Below are positions 34,701 to 39,883 of a DNA stretch of 64,000 bases, piece after piece. A program made the translations under genes and the position numbers. Location of the stretch: NCBI RefSeq assembly GCF_963678635.1, contig NC_087068.1:47385785-47449784 (forward strand). The letters are read 5' to 3'. This DNA is from Symsagittifera roscoffensis (lineage: Eukaryota > Xenacoelomorpha > Acoela > Convolutidae). The notes beneath the pieces are model-generated. The model did no database searches. It saw nothing but the letters and a program-made list of their open reading frames with translations, and was not told the origin of the DNA. Position 1 is the stretch's first letter. Each line of letters starts with the position of its first letter.

Positions 34701-37700
34701 ACTAAACCCTCTAGGATTTCAGAAAGATACACTCACGACTTCCAAGCCAGTCAAGGTGAGACGAGCTGGATGCTCAATTTATTGACCACTCTATTCTTCA
34801 GCATATGTGATGAATGATAAGGTATTTGAAATTTGAAAAATGTTCACAAGAGTTTGATCAACTTTTTTTTGGTTTTATTGAGTATGAAAATTGTTCAAAC
34901 AATTTTTAATCATTTTTTTGGTTTCATTGAGTTTGAGAAATTTTTTTAACTCTTTTTGGTTTCATTCACGTTTTCTACACTTTTTAAACCATCTGTTGGC
35001 TATGTTTTTTTGAATAAGAGAGCAGTATGAATTCAAGACGCAGTTTCGATTAAAAAAAGTTTGCAAATATCAGTTTAGATACTCCACCCTATCCTTCAAA
35101 ATTGAATCTACACCTGGTAAAAAACAGGATTTGGCGATGTCACACTCTGGTCTTATAAAAAAGATTTCCGGCGGAATTTTTTAAAACCTATTTGAAAACA
35201 TATTCATTGGTAATACACACTAAAATGGCATAAATTGACATAGGTGGTGAAATGAGCTCTCATGCGGGGAACTTTCGTGACCAGCCTCCCCAGGGCAACT
35301 ACCCCCCAAGCCCCATCAATGCAGGGGGCAATCAGAAGTACACTACAGACTACCAGAGGGGAGTGTTTTCACGCATGTCTCAGGGACAATCTCAGGGACC
35401 CCCTAAGAACGGATTCTTAGCCAGTGAGAAACAATTTTCGCTGTTATGAAAAACAATAGGAGTATCTGGGAAACTTATTATAAATATTCATTCTTTTGAG
35501 CTTTGATCATGAAAACATAAACTTTTTTGGTTTTTATTTTTATCAAAAATAATCTAAAAACACGAAAAAATATAAGCTTCGTGTGCGTCCTTTGTTTTTG
35601 AACTAAGTTTCCTTTTCAGGTCGAGACCCGTCACTTTCTATGCAAGGAGAAGACCAGGAGTCGTTTATGGAGAGACCCCAGAGCATGTCTCCGGGATCTA
35701 AAGCCCCATCCAATGCCGGGACCACCCCCAGAGCACCTCAAAGGGGATCCAGAGGGGGGAGTATTCGAGGATCACGAGGAGGTGCGTAGTCTTTTCCACT
35801 TTTTTGTTGTTTTTTCTGCTCCGGATTCCAGGATAATTATTTTGCCGGTACTTGATACGTTGCAGATATTCGCTACTAGATTACAATTCAAAATTCAGTT
35901 TACCAAGAAAAATTTCAAAAGATGTCTGGCATTAACCTGTATAAAATCAAAATAGAATTTATATGTGTCGATGTTGCTATAGGGTCTCGTTACATCAGTA
36001 GTCCTGGGGCAAGAAGTCCAGGGCAATCTCGAGTTGGAGGACCTTCTAGATATTCTAGGTATCATTCTAGGTATATTCTAATTCAAGCCGGATTCCTCAC
36101 CATTATCGAATCTACTCTATTTTATTCTTTTTCGGTTTAGTCTGATCTGATATTTGACTTTCTTTCAATTGCAGAGGCATGTCACAGGGAGGACCGATGT
36201 CTGGGTTTGGAGGTGGTCATCACAGCTCGATGGGTTTTCAGGGAAGTCAGGACGAGGGAAGCATGTTTGATGATCCTCCTGAAGGTGACGAAATGCAAGG
36301 GGATCCGGAAGACGATCCAATGATGGATCCCAATGGCGATGGCGAAGAGTTCGGACCCTGGTCTGGCGGCAGTCGTGGCCGGAGCGCAGGTGGTCCACCG
36401 GGACGTGGTGGCAGCAGTGTTCGTGGATCAAAAATGCGTGGTGGTAGCCGAGGTGGACCACCGGGTCGGGGTGCTAGTACATTTGGGAGCCGTGGCAGTT
36501 CTGCAATGGGAAGCCGCGGAGGACCTTTCGGCAGTCGAGGTGGTGGCAGTGGGATGAGCCGAGGCGGCGGTAGTCGTGGTGGAACCATAGGACGAGGCGG
36601 AAGTCGTGCGGGAGGTTCCTCGGCATCCAGAGGTGGTAGTGTAGCGCGTGGAATGACCAAGAGTAGTGGCATGGTATCAGAAAGTGCCGGACAGGGAAGC
36701 AGAGTGTCCAAAGAGGATCCAGTTTTCGGCATGACCGCGGAAAATTCAAATGACGACCCGCAAGGAGAATCCATGCTGGGAAGCACGAAAGGAAAGCAGC
36801 CTTCGAAGAACGATCCCCGAATTTCGGGAATATCGGGTGAGTATGCTACCTAAAAACTGAAGTATACAAAAAGAGGATGAGAAATTACTTGTTCTTATTT
36901 AAAACAAAGAATCAAATGAAAATTTTAGTTGCGCAATTTTTTAGCATTAATTTTTTGTTATAAATATTCAATAACTTTGATCAGACCTACGACTTTCAAT
37001 TTTATTTATGAACACAATTCAAGATTAAAAATCAAGAAAACAAACTTTGAAACTTTGAGATAACCTGTTTGGAAAAAAAAATGCTTTAACCACGAAGCAT
37101 TTTAAACCACCCATTTGTGAGAGCAGGCAGCAGTTACCAGTTCAAAGCCTCTTCCTTAGTAAACCAGTACCCCGAGAGACCTAGCGATACGAGGGAGTCT
37201 TTCTACTCGAGAGACATGCGCGAATCATCAGGCATGCAAGAATCGGGAGCGAAAAAATCTATGCGCCAGTCTTCCCAACAAAGAGGTTTATTTCAAAATT
37301 CAATTACGAAGGTTTTGAAAAAAATTGTCAGGAGCAAAAAAAATGAAAGATGTAAAATCCCTCAGGAAAGAAGTTATCAAAAAAATAAATTTAGGATTAA
37401 CTGATTGAAAAATTTGGTGTTCAGAAAGTGGTGGAATTGAACCAGATGAACAAGATCCACGCGTTTCCTCCGAGGAGGAAGTGGGAAACGGCGAAGACAC
37501 CCAGGTTCCAGAAAACTCGATGGAACAATTGTCTGGTTCTCCGAATCCGGAAGGAGGCCGATCAGACTCTCCACCGACGATATCAACTCCAGCTACCGCG
37601 TCGCAAAGTAACGCAAGTAGCGCGCAGCCGGAAGAAAGTCAGAGCCAAATGAGAATGACGTCACAGCAAAGTGCCTCGCAATCCAGAGGTGGATCCAGAG

Positions 37701-39090
37701 GAGGATCCAGGGGAGGTAGTGGAAGTGCTATGTTTTCTAGAGGTGGGGGCCAAAGCGGTAGCGGTTTTGGATCCAGGGGCCAAAGTGGAAGTGCAATGGC
37801 ATCCAGGGGCCAAAGTGGAAGCGCCATGGGATCCAGGGGCCAAACTGGGAGTTCAATGGGATCCAGGGGCCAAAGTGGGAGTGCAATGGGATCCAGGGGC
37901 CAAAGTGGGAGTGCAATGGGATCCAGGGGCCAAAGTGGGAATGCAATGGGATCGATGGGCCAAAGTGGGAGTGCAATGGGATCCAGGGGCCAAAGTGGGA
38001 GTGCAATGGGATCCAGGGGCCAAAGTGGGAATGCAAAGGGATCGATGGGCCAAAGTGGGAGTGCAATGGGATCCAGGGGCCAAAGTGGGAGTGCAATGGG
38101 ATCCAGGGGCCAAAGTGGGAATGCAATGGGATCGATGGGCCAAAGTGGGAGTGCAATGGGATCCAGGGGCCAAAGTGGGAGTGCAATGGGATCCAGGGGC
38201 CAAAGTGGGAATGCAATGGGATCGATGGGCCAAAGTGGGAGTGCAATGGGATCCAGGGGCCAAAGTGGGAGTGCAATGGGATCCAGGGGCCAAAGTGGGA
38301 ATGCAATGGGATCCAGGGGCCAAAGTGGAAGTGCAATGGGATCGATGGGCCAAAGTGGGAGTGCATTGGGATCAAAGGGCCAAGGCGGAAGCGCCATGGA
38401 ATCGATGGGCCAAAGTGGGAGTGCAATGGGATCCAGGGGCCAAAGCGGAAGCGCTGCTATATCTAGGGGTGGCCCTTCGGGATCCGGATCGATGCTTCGT
38501 GGGTCCCAACGTGCTTCGACGGCAATGAATGGCCAGTCCAGAGGTGGAATGTCACAATCAATGGGGCGACCAACCAGTGTTGGTGGTACGTGATATGTCC
38601 TTTAATTATTCTTAAAGAGTCAATTGAGAAACAACCCGCCAAAACTGGACGTCATAAAATAATACTCAAACTGTCTCCACTGGTTTTTGAGTGGCATAAC
38701 ATCCTGCTCCCAAATAGAGAGGAAGATATACGAGCCAATTTTTCTTATATCCGTTCCTGATTTTAGTATTTTTAAAATCTATTTGGAAGCAAACCAACAT
38801 GTGATAAATTTGAGAATTTGAAGGTTGAAATTGATTGTTGGTTATTTGGCAATTCTGAAATTCTCAACGAATTTCATCAGATAATCTGGTTAAGAGGGTA
38901 AATATAGTGCAAATGGGTAACATCTACCCTTGAAGTATGATTTGATTAAAAAAGAACCATTTCAGGACAAAGTGCCAGCGCCGCCCGTGGATCTAGGGCT
39001 TCTTCCATGCAACAGCGTCAGACAGGAGCTGGATCTTCCATGTCCCAAAGATCCTCGTCTGAATCATCCAGTCGAAAACAGCAAATGTAG
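7571..39090 (+). CDS. Gene A: large low-complexity Cys/Gly/Gln/His/RGG-repeat protein, 16 exons (5' end missing)
   Basis: Exons: 7571-7754, 10236-10723, 14762-14836, 16503-16755, 19875-20039, 26904-27103, 31535-31638, 33998-34491, 34661-34755, 35244-35423, 35620-35781, 35983-36058, 36175-36836, 37127-37285, 37425-38585, 38966-39090. Every junction has GT..AG and matching phase, and the sum closes on TAG 39088-39090, giving at least 1,526 residues. Domain order: Gly/Thr-rich; Cys-rich then Gln-rich; Lys-rich linker; Gln/Gly with Cys; Cys/helix; Gly/Cys; Cys/Pro; Cys then His-Gly heptads then RGG; Gln/Ser/Gly linkers; long RGG; Glu-rich; ten-residue GSRGQSGSAM-type repeats; Ser/Arg tail. No catalytic domain is seen. 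Cys clusters suggest cross-linked structural modules, while RGG blocks are typical of RNA-binding or condensate-forming proteins. Which applies is undecided. The 5' introns are multi-kb and MITE-filled; those in the 3' half are 116-590 bp. A poly(A) signal follows at 39215. Confidence 0.6.
7755..10235 (+). other. Gene A intron with MITE and AT-rich filler
   Basis: About 2.5 kb, very AT-rich. It contains a family-2 MITE at 9782-9984 and a decayed relative around 9460-9600, recognisable by the shared TTTTATGG(T/G)GTAACGAG core. Nothing else coding was seen; the short ORFs at 8469-8758 are AT-rich chance frames. Confidence 0.5.
10236..10723 (+). CDS. Gene A exon: Cys-rich module followed by poly-Gln-rich region
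   Basis: Acceptor AAATTAG|GC, donor GGAA|GTAAGG. Frame 1 first gives ~50 residues with 11 Cys spaced by Gly, Arg and Pro (pattern ACTGCGRFACRGC and onward), then a Tyr/Pro linker, then ~80 residues dominated by Gln with Tyr, Gly and His. The Cys part precedes the first ATG in this frame and is only seen if the exon is read from the acceptor. It starts with one completing base and ends phase 1. Confidence 0.65.
10823..11040. mobile_element. hAT-type MITE, family 1a, with perfect 8-bp TSD
   Basis: 218 bp with terminal inverted repeats GGCTCTTTTCCAGTTTCCC / GGGGACTGGAAAAGAGCC. It is flanked by AAACTGCA at 10815-10822 and 11041-11048. An 8-bp duplication with this short TIR fits the hAT superfamily. 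The internal region has no ORF, so it is non-autonomous. Confidence 0.85.
11031..11186. repeat. 78-bp tandem duplication of a MITE end and its flank
   Basis: Bases 11031-11108 are repeated at 11109-11186, including the last ten bases of the MITE TIR and the TSD. The duplication therefore happened after the MITE inserted. Confidence 0.8.
12096..12326. mobile_element. Degraded family-1 MITE
   Basis: The left end GGCTTTTTTCCAGTTCCCC and internal family signature (TTTACAAA..., GTGAACCAGTGAACAAA) match the intact copies. The right end has decayed (GGAAACTGAAAAATTTAACC). No clear TSD remains. Confidence 0.55.
12910..13133. mobile_element. hAT-type MITE, family 1a, with perfect 8-bp TSD
   Basis: About 224 bp between TIRs GGCTCT-GGCTCTTTTTCC and GGAAACTGGAAAAGAGCC. 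GAATATCC occurs on both sides (12902-12909 and 13134-13141). The left TIR start is itself duplicated (GGCTCTGGCTC). Same internal sequence as the 10823 copy in inverse orientation. Confidence 0.8.
13155..14207 (+). mobile_element. Two abutting copies of the hairpin-ended dispersed element (family 3)
   Basis: Copy 1 is 13155-13686 and copy 2 is 13687-14207, joined with no spacer (GGAACA|ACAAGACTG). Each begins ACAAGACTGCTCGTATC followed by a perfect hairpin CAGGGC-GAA-GCCCTG and TGTTCCGAC. Each ends with hairpin ACTTTCG-TAT-CGAAAGT followed by CGGAACA, the inverse of TGTTCCG. An internal GCGCGA...TCGCGC palindrome is also conserved. No ORF is shared by the copies. The outer flanks show TA on each side. 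Confidence 0.75.
14762..14836 (+). CDS. Gene A exon (Lys/Pro-rich linker)
   Basis: 75 bp: acceptor TTATTTCAG|AT, donor AAAG|GTGAGC, phase 1 to phase 1. It encodes about 25 residues rich in Lys and Pro with one Cys. It is short, but phase agrees on both sides and the donor is strong. Confidence 0.5.
15669..16212 (+). mobile_element. Family-3 hairpin-ended element
   Basis: A full-length copy with the same terminal hairpins, start ACAAGACTG and end TTGGAACA. TA flanks both ends (GTA|CA.. and CAA|TA). Several indels versus the 13.2-kb copies show it is not a recent duplicate. Confidence 0.7.
16503..16755 (+). CDS. Gene A exon: Gln/Gly-rich with Cys cluster
   Basis: Acceptor AAAATTAG|GA. The donor chosen is AGAG|GTTTTT because its phase (2) fits the next exon. 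The encoded ~84 residues are Lys-rich at first, then built of GQ/NGQ/GGQ repeats with His, then a Cys/Pro cluster (CSQPCDCPPAACC). If unspliced here the frame runs on to a TGA at 16874-16876, which would be an alternative end. Confidence 0.55.
17160..17370. mobile_element. hAT-type MITE, family 2
   Basis: 211 bp with TIRs GGCTCTTTTTCC(T)nCCCCCACCT / AGGTG(G)nAGGAAAAAGAGCC. A run of 18 G sits just inside the right TIR (17340-17357). Flanking 8-mers AATGAGAA and AATTTGTA share 5 of 8 bases, so the TSD has decayed or the end is shifted. Confidence 0.7.
17376..17600 (+). repeat. Dispersed repeat, copy without MITE
   Basis: Matches 19164-19745 along its length (GTTCCTGCGAAT(C/T)GCAG ... GAAGCTAGAGGTCAAGT). 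Contains a hairpin AGAGC-GAA-GCTCT with the same GAA triloop as family 3. The frame that opens through it (17468-17668) is not shared by the second copy, so it is not treated as a gene. Confidence 0.6.
17625..17694 (-). tRNA. Degenerate tRNA-like sequence
   Basis: On the minus strand GGGGCACTTAGCATAGTGG has a tRNA-like 5' end with an A-box match, and AATCGATCAC ~45 bases on resembles a B box. Anticodon and T stems pair poorly and the 3' acceptor strand does not complement the 5' one. It is a tRNA-derived pseudogene at best. Confidence 0.25.
18067..19140 (+). mobile_element. Family-3 element interrupted by a second family-3 element
   Basis: The outer copy starts at 18067 and runs to the A-run at ~18553. 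A complete copy follows (18554-19086, ACAAGACTG to CGGAACA), and then the last ~54 bp of the outer copy reappear (19087-19140: CCCACCCCGAGC... to CGGAACA). This is a self-insertion into the A-run and it fixes both ends of the element to within a few bases. Confidence 0.8.
19164..19745 (+). repeat. Dispersed repeat, copy split by a MITE
   Basis: Second copy of the 17376-17600 repeat. It is interrupted at 19215-19578 by an inserted element. The uninterrupted paralogue provides the empty site. Confidence 0.6.
19215..19578. mobile_element. MITE with GGCGCGGATCTAGG-type ends and 8-bp TSD
   Basis: The right end CTAGATCCGCGCCT and left CCGGATTTAGG are inverse to each other with decay. GCCTGTCC flanks both sides (19207-19214, 19579-19586), and the paralogous repeat at 17.4 kb lacks the insert. 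Related copies are at about 11310 and 41387-41893. The 8-bp TSD again fits hAT. Confidence 0.65.
19875..20039 (+). CDS. Gene A exon: Cys/Pro segment plus helical segment
   Basis: Acceptor GATGTGCAG|C; donor GA|GTTAGT gives phase 2, matching the next exon. It encodes four Cys in a Ser/Pro/Arg context, then a ~25-residue polar helix (heptad-like Val/Ile/Met spacing) that could multimerise. This is the only clearly helical piece in the gene's first half. Confidence 0.5.
20285..20823 (+). mobile_element. Family-3 hairpin-ended element
   Basis: Full-length copy (ACAAGACTG ... CGGGACA) flanked by TA on both sides. The 5' hairpin carries one change in its loop (GAG for GAA) while the arms stay paired. 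Confidence 0.7.
20824..22560. other. Gene A intron, no gene seen
   Basis: AT-rich intronic filler. The one candidate (22211-22281, acceptor AATTGCAG, donor AAAG|GTAACG) is open in one frame but does not fit the phase chain, so it was not added to gene A. Confidence 0.4.
22590..22740. repeat. ATCGAT-palindrome-rich stretch
   Basis: ATAATCGATTAT and variants recur at least five times in 150 bp. Each is self-complementary around ATCGAT, so the stretch can form several alternative cruciforms. Confidence 0.6.
22850..24310 (-). repeat. Decayed tandem (satellite-like) array, ~155-bp period
   Basis: A unit of type CTCGAAAACTACCCTGCCAA followed by a TTGGGTTAAGGGTTCAA-like box recurs near 22851, 23007, 23608, 23744, 23900, 24090 and 24251. 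Spacings are close to 155 bp or a multiple of it. Units are diverged. The same box occurs inverted at 58930-59900. Confidence 0.55.
24897..25440 (+). mobile_element. Family-3 hairpin-ended element
   Basis: Copy starting ACAAAACTGCTCG and ending TCGGAACA. Both terminal hairpins are intact apart from one change in the first (CCCCG for CCCTG). Confidence 0.7.
25718..25918. mobile_element. Family-1a MITE, left end decayed
   Basis: The internal sequence and right TIR (GGAACTGGAAAAGAGCC) match the 10823 copy. The left TIR has lost its GGCTCTTTTCC. Confidence 0.55.
26094..26323. mobile_element. hAT-type MITE, family 1a, perfect 8-bp TSD
   Basis: 230 bp between GGCTCTTTTCCAGTTTCCC and CGAAACTAGAAAAGAGCC. 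AGAAAAGT flanks both sides (26086-26093, 26324-26331). Confidence 0.85.
26390..26620. mobile_element. hAT-type MITE, family 1b
   Basis: 231 bp with the family-1 TIR but a different interior (GTGGTGAACAAATTGACAAT). TSD CAATTTTC / CAACTTTC differs at one base. Confidence 0.75.
26904..27103 (+). CDS. Gene A exon: Gly/Cys-rich
   Basis: Acceptor GGTTTTGTAG|C, donor TGCG|GTGAGC, phase 2 to 1. The reading opens with poly-Gly interrupted by Cys (GGGGGCHGG, CGSAAPCCGGGGG), then an Asp/Thr-rich segment, then a CNYPCGTLPC cluster. The base composition (very G-rich) contrasts sharply with the surrounding AT-rich intron. Confidence 0.6.
27219..27750. mobile_element. Family-2 MITE carrying a nested family-1b MITE
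   Basis: The left TIR GGCTCTTTTTCC starts at 27219. The sequence breaks after ATGAAAATTG (27297) for the family-1b element, resumes at 27511 (GGAAATTGATATGCGGAC), and breaks again near 27545 for ~180 bp containing ATC/CAT repeats. A further recognisable stretch, ACATATTTGGTCTTCATAA, follows. Confidence 0.6.
27298..27510. mobile_element. hAT-type MITE, family 1b, nested in a family-2 MITE
   Basis: 213 bp with both TIRs intact (GGCTCTTTTCCAGTTCCCC / GGGGAACTGGAAAAGAGCC). TSD GAAAATTG (27290-27297) / GGAAATTG (27511-27518). Confidence 0.8.
27853..28494. mobile_element. Three-level nest: family 2 containing family 1a containing family 2
   Basis: The outer family-2 halves are 27853-27921 and 28366-28494. 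The family-1a element (27922-28365) sits at GAAAATTA/GAAAATTG. A complete family-2 element (28134-28341) sits inside the family-1a right TIR with perfect TSD GGGGTGGG (28126-28133, 28342-28349). Confidence 0.8.
28134..28341. mobile_element. hAT-type MITE, family 2, perfect TSD
   Basis: 208 bp, GGCTCTTTTTCC ... GGAAAAAGAGCC, with a G15 tract at 28312-28326. It is the youngest member of the nest because it interrupts a TIR. Confidence 0.85.
28571..28771. mobile_element. hAT-type MITE, family 2, nested in another family-2 copy
   Basis: Ends GGCTCTTTTTCC / GGAAAAAGAGCC. TSD AATTATTG / AATTATTT (7 of 8). The flanking sequence on both sides also reads as a broken family-2 element. Decayed relatives continue at 28902-29050 and 29100-29285. 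Confidence 0.7.
29664..29883. mobile_element. hAT-type MITE, family 1b
   Basis: GGCTCCTTTCCACTTTCCCCC ... GTGGAAAAGAGCC, interior of type 1b. The flanks GAATTTTC and GAAATTTTC are near-identical, again the reverse complement of the GAAAATTG-like target. Confidence 0.7.
30103..30403 (+). mobile_element. Shrunken, diverged family-3 element
   Basis: Start GCAAGACTGCTCGTATAAGGGC and end TTTCTTCTAAAGTCAGAACA are recognisable, but the interior is reduced to ~300 bp. The hairpin arms have drifted. Confidence 0.5.
31013..31229. mobile_element. hAT-type MITE, family 1a
   Basis: The left end GGTCTACTCCAGTTTCCC has decayed; the right end GGGGGACTGGAAAAGAGCC is intact. TSD TAAAATGG / TAAAATGT. Confidence 0.7.
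31535..31638 (+). CDS. Gene A exon: Cys/Pro/Tyr-rich
   Basis: Acceptor GGGTTTCAG|AT, donor TACCAG|GTTTAA. It enters with two bases after a phase-1 exon and leaves in phase 0, matching the exon at 33998. It encodes ~35 residues with four Cys amid Pro, Tyr and Gln. Without splicing the frame stops two codons later. Confidence 0.55.
32380..32990 (-). repeat. Family-5 dispersed repeat, reverse copy
   Basis: Read on the minus strand it matches the copies at 50.9, 56.8 and 62.2 kb (AACATAACCAACAGAC ... TTTGAGAAAACTTGATCAA). No coding potential. Confidence 0.45.
33058..33577 (+). mobile_element. Family-3 hairpin-ended element, diverged
   Basis: Starts (A)AGACAGCTCGTATCAAGG and ends AAAAGTCGGAACA. 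The 5' hairpin has lost pairing. TA precedes the start and ATTA follows the end. Confidence 0.65.
33998..34491 (+). CDS. Gene A exon: Cys cluster, His-Gly heptads, RGG block
   Basis: Acceptor TTTTGATCAG|TCC (phase 0), donor GCGG|GTAAGG (phase 2). Order: a CC/PC cluster within the first ~25 residues; a Met/Gly linker; a seven-residue repeat of type PHDSHGG about seven to eight times (34167-34330); then an Arg/Gly/Ser RGG-like block to the end. The His/Asp heptads could bind divalent metals. Two other frames are also open across the repeat and are shadows. Confidence 0.7.
34661..34755 (+). CDS. Gene A exon (Ser/Thr/Gln linker)
   Basis: 95 bp, acceptor GATTTTTTAG|G, donor TCAAG|GTGAGA, phase 2 to 1. 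About 31 residues, polar, with no Cys. Confidence 0.65.
35244..35423 (+). CDS. Gene A exon (Gln/Pro/Gly-rich)
   Basis: Acceptor GACATAG|GT, donor GCCA|GTGAGA, phase 1 to 1. Rich in Gln, Pro, Gly and Asn with Tyr spaced along it, a prion-like composition. The ORF would stop at TGA 35447-35449 if not spliced. Confidence 0.65.
35620..35781 (+). CDS. Gene A exon (Ser/Met/Pro then RG-rich)
   Basis: Strong acceptor TTCCTTTTCAG|GT, donor GGAG|GTGCGT, phase 1 to 1. The last ~15 residues return to RGG-type repeats. Confidence 0.7.
35983..36058 (+). CDS. Gene A exon (Ser/Gly/Arg), with two in-frame donors
   Basis: Acceptor GTTGCTATAG|GG. The donor TTCTAG|GTATCA is at 36059 and a duplicate TTCTAG|GTATAT 12 bp later, both phase 2. 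The second would add four residues. The next exon supplies the completing base. Confidence 0.6.
36175..36836 (+). CDS. Gene A exon: acidic segment then long RGG/SRGG domain
   Basis: Acceptor TTTCAATTGCAG|A, donor TCGG|GTGAGT (strong). The first ~60 residues are Gly/Met-rich then acidic (Asp/Glu/Pro). The next ~110 are SRGG/GRGG/GSRG repeats, a composition known for RNA binding and arginine methylation. The rest is Ser/Lys/Asp-rich. It is the longest RGG block in the protein. Confidence 0.75.
37127..37285 (+). CDS. Gene A exon (Ser/Arg/Glu linker)
   Basis: Acceptor GTGAGAGCAG|GC, donor AGAG|GTTTAT, phase 1 to 1. Polar, charged, about 53 residues. Confidence 0.6.
37425..38585 (+). CDS. Gene A exon: Glu-rich lead then ten-residue tandem repeats
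   Basis: Acceptor GGTGTTCAG|AA, donor GGTG|GTACGT, phase 1 to 1. About 95 acidic/Ser-rich residues lead into roughly 22 copies of a ten-residue unit of type GSRGQSGSAM (30 nt). In the middle the units fall into a higher-order triplet (SM..SA, SR..SA, SR..NA) repeating every 90 nt. The array then degrades into Gly/Ser/Arg sequence. Because 30 is divisible by 3, other frames and the minus strand also stay open here and should not be annotated. Confidence 0.75.
37770..38450. repeat. 30-bp coding minisatellite with 90-bp higher-order period
   Basis: The unit is of type GGATCCAGGGGCCAAAGTGG plus ten more bases. Three-unit blocks (variants with GATCGATGGG and GGGAATGCAAT) recur about four to five times with almost no substitutions, implying recent array expansion or gene conversion. 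Confidence 0.85.
38966..39090 (+). CDS. Gene A terminal exon (Ser/Arg/Gln tail, TAG stop)
   Basis: Acceptor ACCATTTCAG|GA, phase 1. About 41 residues of Ser, Arg, Gln, Ala and Met, ending at TAG 39088-39090. No usable donor lies before the stop, so this is a last exon. Confidence 0.7.
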
Positions 39091-39214
39091 ACCAAACTAC
39101 AGAAAAATGAGAAGACAAACAGCATGGAAAACTTTTTAGTGGAATGTTTCGTGTACTAATTGAAAAATGTTAAATTTTTGTACGTTCGAAGGCTAATTTT
39201 CCCTTTAAAGTAAA

Positions 39215-39220
39215 AATAAA
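39215..39220 (+). terminator. Poly(A) signal of gene A
   Basis: AATAAA 125 bp after the TAG, in T/A-rich 3' UTR. Confidence 0.6.
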
Positions 39221-39407
39221 ACATATTTCTATAAAATGATTTTTTAAAACTTTGATAGTCTTGGTCCAGAAGGAGTGTCAATAACTGAACTGACTAATCG
39301 AACTTCTCGAACTTTTCAGTCATCTCATTAAATCGTGTCAGTTGAGAGTATAAATATTTTCAGATGGTATGTTCATTTATTTATAAATTTATGGATTGCG
39401 TTCTTAT

Positions 39408-39540
39408 TTGACTCCCTGGGCCAAGCTTTTCAAAGAAAATGTATGAAGTGTTGTTTTCAAAATCAATTCTATCTGAAAAAAAAATCTTGGTGAAATTCAA
39501 CTTTTTGTGAAATTTTTAATTTTTCTGCCCAGGGAGTCAA
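39408..39540 (+). promoter_or_regulatory. Inverted repeat enclosing the first gene B acceptor
   Basis: TTGACTCCCTGGGC (39408-39421) is the exact inverse of GCCCAGGGAGTCAA (39527-39540), 105 bp apart. The right arm spans the CCCAG|GG acceptor at 39532/39533. In the transcript the stem would bury this 3' splice site. Confidence 0.55.
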
Positions 39541-39883
39541 GAGGGGCGACGTGAAAGTGACGATGAAGATGAAGAGGACCCCAACAACCCCATGAACTTC
39601 AGACCCTACCTGAACAAACAATACAAACAGTACAATGTGCAGTACGGTGGGGACAACGGGGGGCAAATTACCCCTAAGGAACTGTTCCGAAGGGAGGATT
39701 TGACCCTTCAGTTGGGTAATGATGAGGATGAGGTCGTCAGAGATCACGGGGATGGAGTTGGGGATCCGAAGTTTCCTTCCGAGGGGGGACTTGTTTCGGA
39801 AGTGATGCACGGGTGGGGAGATGAGGGTGTGCAACTGTTGGAGGGGAAATTCAAGAGGCAGAATAAACTGAGACAACGAAGAG
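39533..39883 (+). CDS. Gene B exon 1 (acidic)
   Basis: Acceptor TTTTTCTGCCCAG|GG, donor AGAG|GTAACA. About 117 residues: an Asp/Glu run near the start, an Asn/Tyr/Gln middle, then mixed charge ending RQRR. More varied and GC-richer than gene A's repeats. Confidence 0.6.

Noticed and set aside
37639-38528. Long ORFs on the minus strand (252, 229, 166 aa) and in the +2/+3 frames over the 30-bp repeat
   Set aside because: The repeat unit length is divisible by three, so several frames stay open together. Only the frame with phase-matched splice sites is kept.
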